From Paralactobacillus_A sp963926925 (GTDB lineage Bacteria; Bacillota; Bacilli; Lactobacillales; Lactobacillaceae), in assembly GCA_963926925.1 (NCBI GenBank), contig CAWUZD010000056.1, positions 1 through 25,381 of the forward strand: 25,381 bases of DNA. Reading direction: 5' to 3'. Under the pieces are notes generated by a model that did not search any database, was not told the DNA's origin, and saw only the letters and a program-made list of their open reading frames with translations. The translations under genes were made by a program, and so were the position numbers. How positions within the stretch are numbered: the stretch's first letter is position 1; each line of letters opens with the position of its first letter. Of the stretch, positions 1 to 7,836 are shown piece by piece.

Positions 1-354
1 AATATCAGCTGGTAAATCAATAATTGCAATCCGCTGTAAGATTTGATCAGCTTGGCGTTGTTGTTGCAATTGCGTTGTTGGAACATAAGTAACATTAATG
101 TGACGTTCATGTACTTCCAAATGTGGCATGTAACCGGGCGCAATACCAGTCTTGCCACTTTGAATTTGGTCACGTTGATTAACATATTCAAATAATTGCG
201 CCATACTTTGCACAACATCTGCTTTAGTTAATTCTGGATGCTGTTGTAAGAATTGTTTAACATCATCATCATCTAATACTTGATGATAAAGTTGGTTTAA
301 ATGTTGACGTAATTTATCATTATGCATTAAATGATTACGCAATTGGTTACTCAT
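1..354 (-). CDS. dnaI: Primosomal protein DnaI, N-terminal part (cut by window edge)
   Basis: DnaI is the helicase loader that, with DnaB and DnaD, puts the replicative helicase on DNA in Firmicutes. Only the first 118 residues are inside the window; the reading frame is open to base 1, so the AAA+ ATPase half lies outside. The visible part starts MSNQLRNHL and contains the helical DnaI N-terminal region, with YMPHLEVHERHINVTY around residues 77-92 as its end. The ATG at 354 lies inside the end of dnaB: the two genes share the eight bases ATGAGTAA, which implies translational coupling. The dnaB-dnaI order is the standard Lactobacillales arrangement and supports the call. The identity rests on the N-domain pattern plus context, since no Walker motif is visible. 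Confidence 0.85.
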   Translation of the reverse strand, partial: MSNQLRNHLMHNDKLRQHLNQLYHQVLDDDDVKQFLQQHPELTKADVVQSMAQLFEYVNQRDQIQSGKTGIAPGYMPHLEVHERHINVTYVPTTQLQQQRQADQILQRIAIIDLPADI

Positions 355-1747
355 GTTTTCCATTTGATTCATCCTTTTGCAAGCCTAGTTTTTTCATTAG
401 TTCCTGGTTTTTCTTTTCCAAAGCAGCTAATTCTTCATCTGAAATTTCAGGTGGTTGATAACCTGGTTGCATCCATTGTGGTTTCTTCTCAACACGTACT
501 TTGCGCCGTTGATAATTATTACGATAAGTTCGCGGTTTCGTTTGTGCTTTTTGTTGATACTTAAGAATTTGTTGTAACGCCTGATTAGGTTCGCTAATTT
601 TACGTTGATACCATTCATTAGCAATGGTATCAACCACATTAGTAGTTAAATTATTATGGTCTTGTAAAACATAAGCACTTAACAAATTAACTAACGCATC
701 ACTTAAAACATGGCGTTGCACTAAACTACTCAACGTTAATGCGTCACTCTTAGAAACAAAATTACTGTGTAATTCACGATATTTTTCTAAAAATTTACGA
801 GGAAATAAATTTAAATTATGCTTAATAAAGTCAATTTCATCGTTATTGAAGTGAACTTGTTGCAATAATGTCGTTGAAATATCATTAACAGCTGCTGTTG
901 CTGGCGTAACATCTTCATGATGAGCAACTTGTCGTTCATAATTACTTAAAACCACCCGCTGTAAAGCTGCCATATCAATGGTATCATTTGCAACATTCAT
1001 TGTCATAGTCGTTAACCGTGCTAATTCAGTCTCGTTAATATCATAAAATGTTGCTAAATTAAACAAGGCTAACTGATTATTATCTACTTCAGCACTGCTA
1101 ATATGATTACGTGCGACTAAAGCTTTAAAGTAACGCCAATTAAAGGTTTGCAATTCACTTTGCGTAAAATGTAATTGGCGGGTTTGCCGTTGGTTAACAT
1201 TACTTTTGGCATCTTGCACAATTGGTGGAATGGTATCCATTGAAACATAAAATACATCTAAAAAACTTTTAGTAATATTTTCAACATCAGCATCAACTGA
1301 TAAACGCGGATAAACAAACTTGTTCTCTAATTCTTGAAAACGTTGTTCACCAACTGCTTCATACAATGCAACTGATAAAATATCATCTTTAAAAAAAGCC
1401 GCTGGCGTTACTGGCGGAATTAATTCATAAATTAATTGGCGGCAATTAACGGCACCTGTATTACGTTTTTGATAAGTATTTTGTAAACCAACCGCTTCTA
1501 ATTTAATGCGATTTTGATAAAAAACACTAATATCCATGTTTAAATCAGCCATCAAATCAGTATGCGTCATTGGCTCACTATTCTCGCTTACTGTTTGCCA
1601 TAATGTTAATAAAATGGTAAAAGCCGTTGGTCCAATCAACGGCTGATACAAACTAATTAACACTTCAATATCTAAATCAGTAAGAATCCCTTTTTTAAAT
1701 AAAATAAAATTATCATGTAAGTCAAGATGATTAAATTGCGATACCAT
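347..1747 (-). CDS. dnaB: Replication initiation and membrane attachment protein DnaB
   Basis: This 466-residue protein matches the Firmicute DnaB family (not the E. coli helicase), which acts with DnaD and DnaI in primosome assembly at oriC and at stalled forks. The N-terminal winged-helix region includes the typical segment around DIEVLISLYQPLIGPTAF (residues about 25-42). The middle is helical, and the C-terminal third holds a DnaB/DnaD-type helical domain (EWYQRKISEPNQAL, near residue 385), followed by a basic tail rich in R and K. Length is as expected for the family. The ATG at 1747 follows an AAGGAAG ribosome site and lies 11 bases after nrdR. Its stop overlaps the dnaI start by eight bases. 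No catalytic motif is expected. Confidence comes from both sequence and the nrdR-dnaB-dnaI neighbourhood. Confidence 0.93.
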   Translation of the reverse strand: MVSQFNHLDLHDNFILFKKGILTDLDIEVLISLYQPLIGPTAFTILLTLWQTVSENSEPMTHTDLMADLNMDISVFYQNRIKLEAVGLQNTYQKRNTGAVNCRQLIYELIPPVTPAAFFKDDILSVALYEAVGEQRFQELENKFVYPRLSVDADVENITKSFLDVFYVSMDTIPPIVQDAKSNVNQRQTRQLHFTQSELQTFNWRYFKALVARNHISSAEVDNNQLALFNLATFYDINETELARLTTMTMNVANDTIDMAALQRVVLSNYERQVAHHEDVTPATAAVNDISTTLLQQVHFNNDEIDFIKHNLNLFPRKFLEKYRELHSNFVSKSDALTLSSLVQRHVLSDALVNLLSAYVLQDHNNLTTNVVDTIANEWYQRKISEPNQALQQILKYQQKAQTKPRTYRNNYQRRKVRVEKKPQWMQPGYQPPEISDEELAALEKKNQELMKKLGLQKDESNGKHE

Positions 1748-1758
1748 AATAATCTTCC

Positions 1759-2226
1759 TTAATGATTTTCTTGGCTATGATGCATCATTGCTTGTAATTC
1801 TTGCATGAATTCATTCATATCCTTAAATTGCCGGTAAACACTAGCAAAACGAATATAAGCAATTTCATCAACATCGGCTAAAAGATCTAATACATACTTA
1901 CCTATTAATTGTGAAGAAATTTCATTTTCACCTAATGAACGTAATTTATTTTCAACTTGATCAACGATATGGGTAATTTGTTCCATTTTAATTGGTCGTT
2001 TTTCAGCCGCATGAATAATACCATGCAATACTTTATCACGATCAAATTCTTCACGCGTTCCATTTTTCTTAATTACTAATAATGGGGTTTGTTCAATTCG
2101 TTCAAATGTTGTAAAACGATAACCACACGCAACGCATTCACGCCGCCGCCGAATCACTTTACCACCATTAGTTGGCCGTGAATCAACAACACGTGAATCG
2201 TTATGATGACAACGTGGACATTGCAT
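1759..2226 (-). CDS. nrdR: Transcriptional repressor NrdR
   Basis: NrdR senses ATP/dATP and represses ribonucleotide reductase genes. The 155-residue length is typical. The N-terminal zinc ribbon is clear: CPRC at residues 3-6 and CVAC at about 31-34, with the conserved DSRP and RRRREC segments between them, followed by YRFTTFER. An ATP-cone domain follows from about residue 49 (LVIKKNGTREEFDRDK). The ATG at 2226 is four bases after the coaE stop, and its ribosome site (AGAGGAG) lies within the end of coaE. No NrdR boxes or nrd genes are visible here, so its targets lie elsewhere. Its place in a replication and repair operon is conserved in Lactobacillales. Confidence 0.97.
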   Translation of the reverse strand: MQCPRCHHNDSRVVDSRPTNGGKVIRRRRECVACGYRFTTFERIEQTPLLVIKKNGTREEFDRDKVLHGIIHAAEKRPIKMEQITHIVDQVENKLRSLGENEISSQLIGKYVLDLLADVDEIAYIRFASVYRQFKDMNEFMQELQAMMHHSQENH

Positions 2227-2230
2227 ATAA

Positions 2231-2842
2231 TTATTCTCCTCTTCTAATTATCTGTTGTAAGTTTGTTACTAACGATAATACTTCATTCCTTAATTGTAGT
2301 AATGTACCATTATTATCAATCACAATATCAGCTTTTTTAACCTTTTGTGATAACGGCATCTGACTATCAATACGTTGGATTGCTTCAATACGACTAAAAT
2401 TATTCCGTTTCATTAAACGTTCAATTTGAATTTGTCGCTTAATATTAACCACTACAATTTGATCACAAATACTTTGATAATGCTGTTCAAATAATAATGG
2501 CATATCCAGAACACCTAATGGTACATTCTGATAACGCCAATTATCAATTTTATGCATGATACTTTGTCGAATCAAGGGAGCAGTAATCTTATTTAACTTT
2601 GCTAATTGCTGAGCATTACTAAAAACAATTTTTCCTAATAAATGACGATTTAAAGTACCATCATCCTGCAGCACTTGTTGACCGAATTCACTAACAATTT
2701 CTTTTAAGCCAATTGTTCCTGGCATTACAATTTGTCGTGCAATTTGGTCAGCGTCAATAATAGGAAAATATTGTTTTAAAATCGCCACTACGGTTGATTT
2801 ACCAGCAGCAATTCCACCAGTTAAGCCAACAATAATTGTCAT
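2231..2842 (-). CDS. coaE: Dephospho-CoA kinase
   Basis: CoaE catalyses the last step of coenzyme A synthesis, ATP-dependent phosphorylation of the 3'-hydroxyl of dephospho-CoA, in the cytoplasm. The 203-residue protein starts MTIIVGLTGGIAAGKST, with the P-loop GGIAAGKS at about residues 9-16. The DADQIAR segment near 32-38 is the conserved substrate-side DAD motif. The lid-region arginines appear in QIERLMKRNNFSRIEAIQRI (around 140-157). The ATG at 2842 overlaps the mutM stop codon in the arrangement ATGA, so translation is coupled to mutM. The mutM-coaE-nrdR order is a common Lactobacillales arrangement. Confidence 0.96.
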   Translation of the reverse strand: MTIIVGLTGGIAAGKSTVVAILKQYFPIIDADQIARQIVMPGTIGLKEIVSEFGQQVLQDDGTLNRHLLGKIVFSNAQQLAKLNKITAPLIRQSIMHKIDNWRYQNVPLGVLDMPLLFEQHYQSICDQIVVVNIKRQIQIERLMKRNNFSRIEAIQRIDSQMPLSQKVKKADIVIDNNGTLLQLRNEVLSLVTNLQQIIRRGE

Positions 2843-3687
2843 CTAACAATCCGGTCCTTATACAAAACTTGGCAATGGGGGCAGAATGATGTGCCACGTT
2901 GGTTAACTTTAATTTTCACAATCGTAGTGCCACACCGTTCACAAGGTTCACCAACATGATTATAAACATGCAAATCATGTTGAAATTCGCCCTGTTTGCC
3001 ATCAGCACCAATAAAACTATGAAAAGTTGTACCACCCTTAGCAATTGATAATTTTAATTCTTTAATAATATTATCATGTAATAATTTAATTTCATCATCA
3101 GTTAAGGTATCAGCTGGTTGTAATGGATGAATATAACTCATCCATAACGTTTCATCAGCATAAATATTACCAATCCCGGCTACTGTCGTTTGGTCCAAGA
3201 GCGTTGTTTTAATTGGCTTATGATGACGACGCAGTGTCCGGGCAAAATCAGGTACATCAAAATTATCAGTTAGTGGTTCTGGTCCTAATTTAGCCAAGCC
3301 TTTAAAACTATCTTGTTCATCAGTCGCAATTAAGTCCATTCGCCCAAATTTACGGGAGTCAATATAACGTAATTGTGTGCCATCCGTAAAAGTAAAGGTC
3401 ACACAAGTATGTTTCATAAATGGTTCATCAATCTTTTGAACTAATTGATAATGACCTTCCATCCGTAAATGACTAACCATCGTTAAGTTATCATTAAACC
3501 GAAAAAGAAGATATTTGCCCCGCCGATCAATCCGGGCAATTGTTCTCCCAATTAACCGTTTTTTAAATTCATCATGGGAACCATTAACGGTTTTGTCCCA
3601 TAAAATATCAATTGCACTGATGGTTTTGCCAATTACTAACCGGTTTAAACCGCGGCGCACAATTTCTACTTCAGGTAATTCTGGCAT
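2839..3687 (-). CDS. mutM: Formamidopyrimidine-DNA glycosylase (Fpg/MutM)
   Basis: This base-excision repair enzyme removes 8-oxoguanine and formamidopyrimidines and nicks the abasic site. The mature N-terminus PELPEVE carries the catalytic Pro2 and Glu3. Lys58 in RRGKYLLF is the expected DNA/proton-relay lysine. The H2TH region includes GIGNIYADE (about residues 170-178), and a C-terminal zinc finger is formed by CERC and CPHC (about 249-272). At 282 residues it is full length and looks functional. The AGGGAGG ribosome site sits upstream of the ATG at 3687, 18 bases after the polA stop. Pairing with polA suits shared base-excision repair, where PolA fills the gap. Confidence 0.97.
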   Translation of the reverse strand: MPELPEVEIVRRGLNRLVIGKTISAIDILWDKTVNGSHDEFKKRLIGRTIARIDRRGKYLLFRFNDNLTMVSHLRMEGHYQLVQKIDEPFMKHTCVTFTFTDGTQLRYIDSRKFGRMDLIATDEQDSFKGLAKLGPEPLTDNFDVPDFARTLRRHHKPIKTTLLDQTTVAGIGNIYADETLWMSYIHPLQPADTLTDDEIKLLHDNIIKELKLSIAKGGTTFHSFIGADGKQGEFQHDLHVYNHVGEPCERCGTTIVKIKVNQRGTSFCPHCQVLYKDRIVR

Positions 3688-3705
3688 ATTAAGCCTCCCT
3701 TATTT

Positions 3706-6366
3706 TTATTTTGCATCGAACCAGGTCTTACCATAACCTGTTTCTACTTTTAATGGCACATCTAACTTAACCGCTGAATCCATTAATTCCGGAATAAGTT
3801 TAACCATTTCGTCAATTTCATCTTTTGGTATTTCAAAAATCAATTCATCGTGTACTTGTAATAACATGCGTGAACGCATATGCCGTTCTTTAAGTGCTTT
3901 TTGCACATTTAACATTGCTACTTTAATAATATCAGCGGCACTACCTTGAATTGGCGTATTCATTGCTGTCCGTTCAGCAAAGGAACGTAAATTATAATTA
4001 GTGGCATTAATATCTGGTAAGTAACGCCGCCGGTGGAATAACGTTTCTACATAACCCTGTTTACGAGCTACCTTAACAATATTATCCATGTATGCTTTTA
4101 CTTGTGGATATTGTTCAAAGTAAGCTTGAATAAATTGGTGCGCTTCCTTACGGGAAATACCGATATTTTGTGATAAACCATAATCACTAATTCCATAAAC
4201 AATTCCGAAGTTCGTAGCCTTAGCTTTCCGCCGCATGTCAGGCGTAACTTGTGATGGATCTTTCAAGCCAAAAATACTCATTGCCGTATGTGCATGAATA
4301 TCTTCATTATGCAAGAATGCGGATTGCATATGTTTATCACCAGAAATATGGGCTAACACCCGTAATTCAATTTGTGAATAGTCACATGACATTAAATAAC
4401 TATCTGAACCTGATGGTACAAAAGCCTTCCGAATTTGTTTACCAGTATCACGAGCAGGAATATTTTGCATATTAGGATCAACTGATGATAACCGACCGGT
4501 TTGTGTTAACGTCTGTAAGAAACGCGTATGAATCTTACCATCTGGTTGCAATGTCTTTAATAAGCCCTTAACGTAAGTTGATTGTAACTTCGCAATACCA
4601 CGATAATCCAAAATATCAGCTACAATCTTGTATTTATACTTTAATTTATCAAGCACTTTTTCAGCAGTTGAATAGCCGGTTTTAGTCTTTTTAGCATGTG
4701 GTAATTTCATTTTTTCAAATAAAATTGTTCCCAACTGCTTAGTTGAATTTAGATTAAATTCTTCACCAGCTTCACGATAAATTGCTTCAGCAATTACCGC
4801 CATACTTTGTGAAAAGTTCTTTCCCATTTGCTTTAATGTATCGACATCTAAAGTAATGCCAGCAAGTTCCATATCGGCCAAAACAAAGGCTAATGGCAAT
4901 TCAATATTCTTAAAAAGTGATAATTGTTGATGATCTTGTAAATGTTTAATAATACTATCGTGCAAATGATAAATCGCAGCGGCTTTATGAGCTAAATGTT
5001 GATAAAGAATCTTATCATCAGTTGGAATTGCCGTCTTTGTGCCACGACCATAAATATCTTCATCAGTTTGAACTGATTTATCACCATATGAATTAGCCAC
5101 AGTTGCCACATCATCAATATTATCATTAGTGTTTAACAAATAAGCTGCTAATAACAAATCAAAAGTAATACCCTTTAATTGGGTACCTAAACGATGGATA
5201 CCATAATAATTACGTTTAGCGTCAAATACCCATTTTTCTTGTTGCGGATCACTTAACCATTGTTGTAAAGTTGGCGTTTGTAATAATGTGACATCCCGAC
5301 TAATAAACCAGTGATCCTTTTGACCAATAACAAAGCCCACAAAGTCAGCATTATGATAATTATCACCTAACATTTCAATAATAAAGGCCGTTGGTCCAGT
5401 TAATTTAGTAATTTCATCCAAATTATCTTTGGTTAATTTAGTATAAGGAATATCAACTTCTTCATGGGTAGTAATTTCGCCTTTAGGTGCAGTTTCATCT
5501 AAAAATGACTTAAATTCCATTCTTTGGTAAAAATCAGTCAAATCATCTCGATGAATGCCATGATATGCCGTATCAGCCAAATTAATAGTTAATGGTGCAT
5601 TAACGTCAATAGTAGCTAATTTTTTGCTTAAAAAGGCTTGTTGTTGGTCCGCAATTAAATGTTCTTTTAGTTTGCTAGCCTTCATTTCATCTAAATGATC
5701 ATAAACGCCTTCAACACTACCATATTCCTTAACTAACCGAATAGCGGTTTTTTCGCCAACTTTAGTGACACCAGGGTAATTATCAGAAGTATCACCCATT
5801 AACCCCTTCATATCAATAATTTGATGAGGAGTAATTCCATATTTTTCTTCAATATGTGCTGGTGTGTATAATTCTAAATCATTAACACCTTTCAAAGTAA
5901 CCGCAACCGTAGTATTATCACTTGCTAATTGGGTTAAATCCCGATCACCAGTTACAATAACGGTTGGCATTGCTTGTTGGGTAGCTTCATGTGCCAATGT
6001 CCCAATGATGTCATCAGCTTCATAATTAACAAGTTGATAAGTAGTAATACCGTAATCTTTTAATAATTCGTGAATATAAGGAATTTGTTCAGATAATTCT
6101 GGTGGTGTTTTGGCACGACCAGCTTTATATTCAGCATATTCTTTAGTTCTAAAGGTAACTTTGCCAGCATCAAACGCAACTAAAATATTAGTTGGCGCAA
6201 ACCGATCAATTAAAACATCCAACATATTTTTAAAAGTATAAATTGCATTTGTATGTAAGCCAGCTTGATTTACAAAATTGTTTAATTGTGCGTGCAAAGC
6301 ATAAAAAGCACGAAACATTAAACTGTTACCATCAATTAATAATAATTTTGATTTGGTTGCTGTCAT
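3706..6366 (-). CDS. polA: DNA polymerase I with inactive proofreading domain
   Basis: DNA polymerase I removes RNA primers and fills repair gaps. The 886-residue protein has a 5'-nuclease domain (residues about 1-290; it opens LLLIDGNSLMFRAFYAL and includes GDTSDNYPGV). A 3'-5' exonuclease-like fold follows (about 300-470), then the family A polymerase domain (about 500-886). Polymerase motifs are intact: motif A DYSQIELR, motif B RRKAKATNFGIVYG, and motif C QVHDELIFE near residue 840. In the proofreading domain the acidic DxE of ExoI reads IEM and the later acidic positions are not recognisable, so it should not proofread, as in Bacillus-type PolA. The start ATG follows a CGGAGGAAAA ribosome site. 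It is the first gene of the operon after the terminator at 6413-6447; the AT-rich gap 6367-6412 probably holds its promoter. Confidence 0.97.
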   Translation of the reverse strand: MTATKSKLLLIDGNSLMFRAFYALHAQLNNFVNQAGLHTNAIYTFKNMLDVLIDRFAPTNILVAFDAGKVTFRTKEYAEYKAGRAKTPPELSEQIPYIHELLKDYGITTYQLVNYEADDIIGTLAHEATQQAMPTVIVTGDRDLTQLASDNTTVAVTLKGVNDLELYTPAHIEEKYGITPHQIIDMKGLMGDTSDNYPGVTKVGEKTAIRLVKEYGSVEGVYDHLDEMKASKLKEHLIADQQQAFLSKKLATIDVNAPLTINLADTAYHGIHRDDLTDFYQRMEFKSFLDETAPKGEITTHEEVDIPYTKLTKDNLDEITKLTGPTAFIIEMLGDNYHNADFVGFVIGQKDHWFISRDVTLLQTPTLQQWLSDPQQEKWVFDAKRNYYGIHRLGTQLKGITFDLLLAAYLLNTNDNIDDVATVANSYGDKSVQTDEDIYGRGTKTAIPTDDKILYQHLAHKAAAIYHLHDSIIKHLQDHQQLSLFKNIELPLAFVLADMELAGITLDVDTLKQMGKNFSQSMAVIAEAIYREAGEEFNLNSTKQLGTILFEKMKLPHAKKTKTGYSTAEKVLDKLKYKYKIVADILDYRGIAKLQSTYVKGLLKTLQPDGKIHTRFLQTLTQTGRLSSVDPNMQNIPARDTGKQIRKAFVPSGSDSYLMSCDYSQIELRVLAHISGDKHMQSAFLHNEDIHAHTAMSIFGLKDPSQVTPDMRRKAKATNFGIVYGISDYGLSQNIGISRKEAHQFIQAYFEQYPQVKAYMDNIVKVARKQGYVETLFHRRRYLPDINATNYNLRSFAERTAMNTPIQGSAADIIKVAMLNVQKALKERHMRSRMLLQVHDELIFEIPKDEIDEMVKLIPELMDSAVKLDVPLKVETGYGKTWFDAK

Positions 6367-6412
6367 AATTTTCCTCCGTATTAGTCTTTATTTTATTTTA
6401 ACAAAAAAATGC

Positions 6413-6447
6413 AAAAAGGATCACAACCGACCGTTGTGATCCTTTTT
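6413..6447 (-). terminator. Rho-independent terminator after murC
   Basis: A perfect 15-bp stem (6413-6427 with 6433-6447) closes a 5-base loop. On the minus strand it is followed by GCATTTTTTT, giving a U-tract. It lies 22 bases past the murC stop and upstream of polA, so it separates the murC transcript from the polA operon. The stem ends in A5/T5, so it could also stop plus-strand transcription weakly. Confidence 0.9.
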
Positions 6448-6468
6448 ATTTATTAATCTTTACATAAA

Positions 6469-7788
6469 TTATTTGTTCTTCAAATAATCTTGATAAACGC
6501 GTTCATACTTTTGAATGTCACCAGCACCCATAAATACAACTACGGCATCATGATATTGACCTAATAATTGATCAATATTATCGCAATCAATTACCTTAGC
6601 ACCAGGAATCTTAGCTACTAAGTCTTCGCTAGAAACATCACCAGAATTTTCCCGTGCAGAACTAAAGATTGGGGTAACGTAAGTATGATCAGCCTTACTT
6701 AAAATATTAGCAAAATCATTCAAATATGCTTTAGTCCGTGAGTAAGTATGTGGTTGGAAAACAGCAATAATTTCTTTATCAGGATATTCTTGCCGTGCTG
6801 CATCCAAAGTTGCTTTAATTTCAGATGGATGATGAGCATAGTCATCAATTAATGTCATATCAGCCAATTTAGTTTGGTTAAAGCGCCGTTTTGCACCTTT
6901 AAAGGTTAATAATTCACGCGCTACTTCATCATGGTTAATATTTTCCATGTAACTAACCGCAATAACAGCCAAACTATTCAAAATATTATGTTCACCAAAT
7001 AATTTAATTTGATAGTGACCTAAATCTTTACCATGATGGTAAACATCAAATTCTGAACCTTCAGTTGTCCGCACAATATTACGAGCTTGGAAATCATCAC
7101 GATCAGAAGTGCCATAGTAATAAATTGGTACTTTAGCTGTTAATTTCCGTAAGTTAGGATCATCGCCCCAAGCAAAAATAGCCTTCTTAACTTGATTTGC
7201 TTCAGATTGGAATGCATCAAAGACATCATTAATATCATGATAGTAATCAGGGTGATCAAAATCGATGTTGGTCATAATCATGTAATCAGGTGCATAAGCT
7301 AAGAAACGCCGCCGGTATTCATCAGCTTCAAAAACAAAGAACTTAGCATCCTTAACACCTTTACCGTTACCATCACCAATTAAATAACTAGTCTTAGCAA
7401 CGCCACTCATGACATGTGCTAATAAACTAGTGGTACTAGTTTTACCATGAGCACCCGCAACGCCCATACTGATATAATTTTGCATGAACTTACCAAGGAA
7501 TTCATGATAACGCATAAATGGAACCTTTAATGCCATTGCACGAGCAATTTCAGGATTATTTACTTCAGTAAATGAATTACCAGCAATAATTGTCATGCCA
7601 GCATGAATATTATCAGCATTAAAAGGCAAAATCTTAATGCCAGCTTCTTCTAATTTTTGTTGTGTAAAAGTATATTCGGTAATATCAGAACCAGATACTT
7701 GATAACCTAAGCTATGTAAAATTAATGCCAATGCTGACATTCCTGATCCTTTAATTCCAATAAAATAGTAACTTGTTTGTTCAGCCAT
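6469..7788 (-). CDS. murC: UDP-N-acetylmuramate--L-alanine ligase
   Basis: MurC adds L-alanine to UDP-MurNAc, the first amino acid of the peptidoglycan stem peptide, in the cytoplasm. The 439-residue length matches the family. The N-terminal UDP-binding motif is GIKGSGMSALA (residues 11-21). The ATP-binding P-loop is GAHGKTSTT (112-120). The Mur central domain includes FEADEYRRRFL and NIDFDHPDYY, and the C-terminal domain carries DDYAHHPSEI and FQPHTYSRT. The start follows an AGGAG site ten bases upstream. It lies 48 bases after sftA; the gap and the sftA end contain a possible extended -10 element (TGGTAAACT on the minus strand), so it may have its own promoter as well as read-through from ytpR-sftA. 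The same pairing is known in Bacillus. Confidence 0.97.
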   Translation of the reverse strand: MAEQTSYYFIGIKGSGMSALALILHSLGYQVSGSDITEYTFTQQKLEEAGIKILPFNADNIHAGMTIIAGNSFTEVNNPEIARAMALKVPFMRYHEFLGKFMQNYISMGVAGAHGKTSTTSLLAHVMSGVAKTSYLIGDGNGKGVKDAKFFVFEADEYRRRFLAYAPDYMIMTNIDFDHPDYYHDINDVFDAFQSEANQVKKAIFAWGDDPNLRKLTAKVPIYYYGTSDRDDFQARNIVRTTEGSEFDVYHHGKDLGHYQIKLFGEHNILNSLAVIAVSYMENINHDEVARELLTFKGAKRRFNQTKLADMTLIDDYAHHPSEIKATLDAARQEYPDKEIIAVFQPHTYSRTKAYLNDFANILSKADHTYVTPIFSSARENSGDVSSEDLVAKIPGAKVIDCDNIDQLLGQYHDAVVVFMGAGDIQKYERVYQDYLKNK

Positions 7789-7836
7789 TTTTAATTAACT
7801 CCTATTTGCTTGGTTTGCATATAGTTTACCATTTAT

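Noticed and set aside
331..564. Plus-strand open frame opposite dnaB
   Set aside because: It overlaps the well-supported dnaB and dnaI frames, has no ribosome site and no recognisable domain; it is an antisense shadow.
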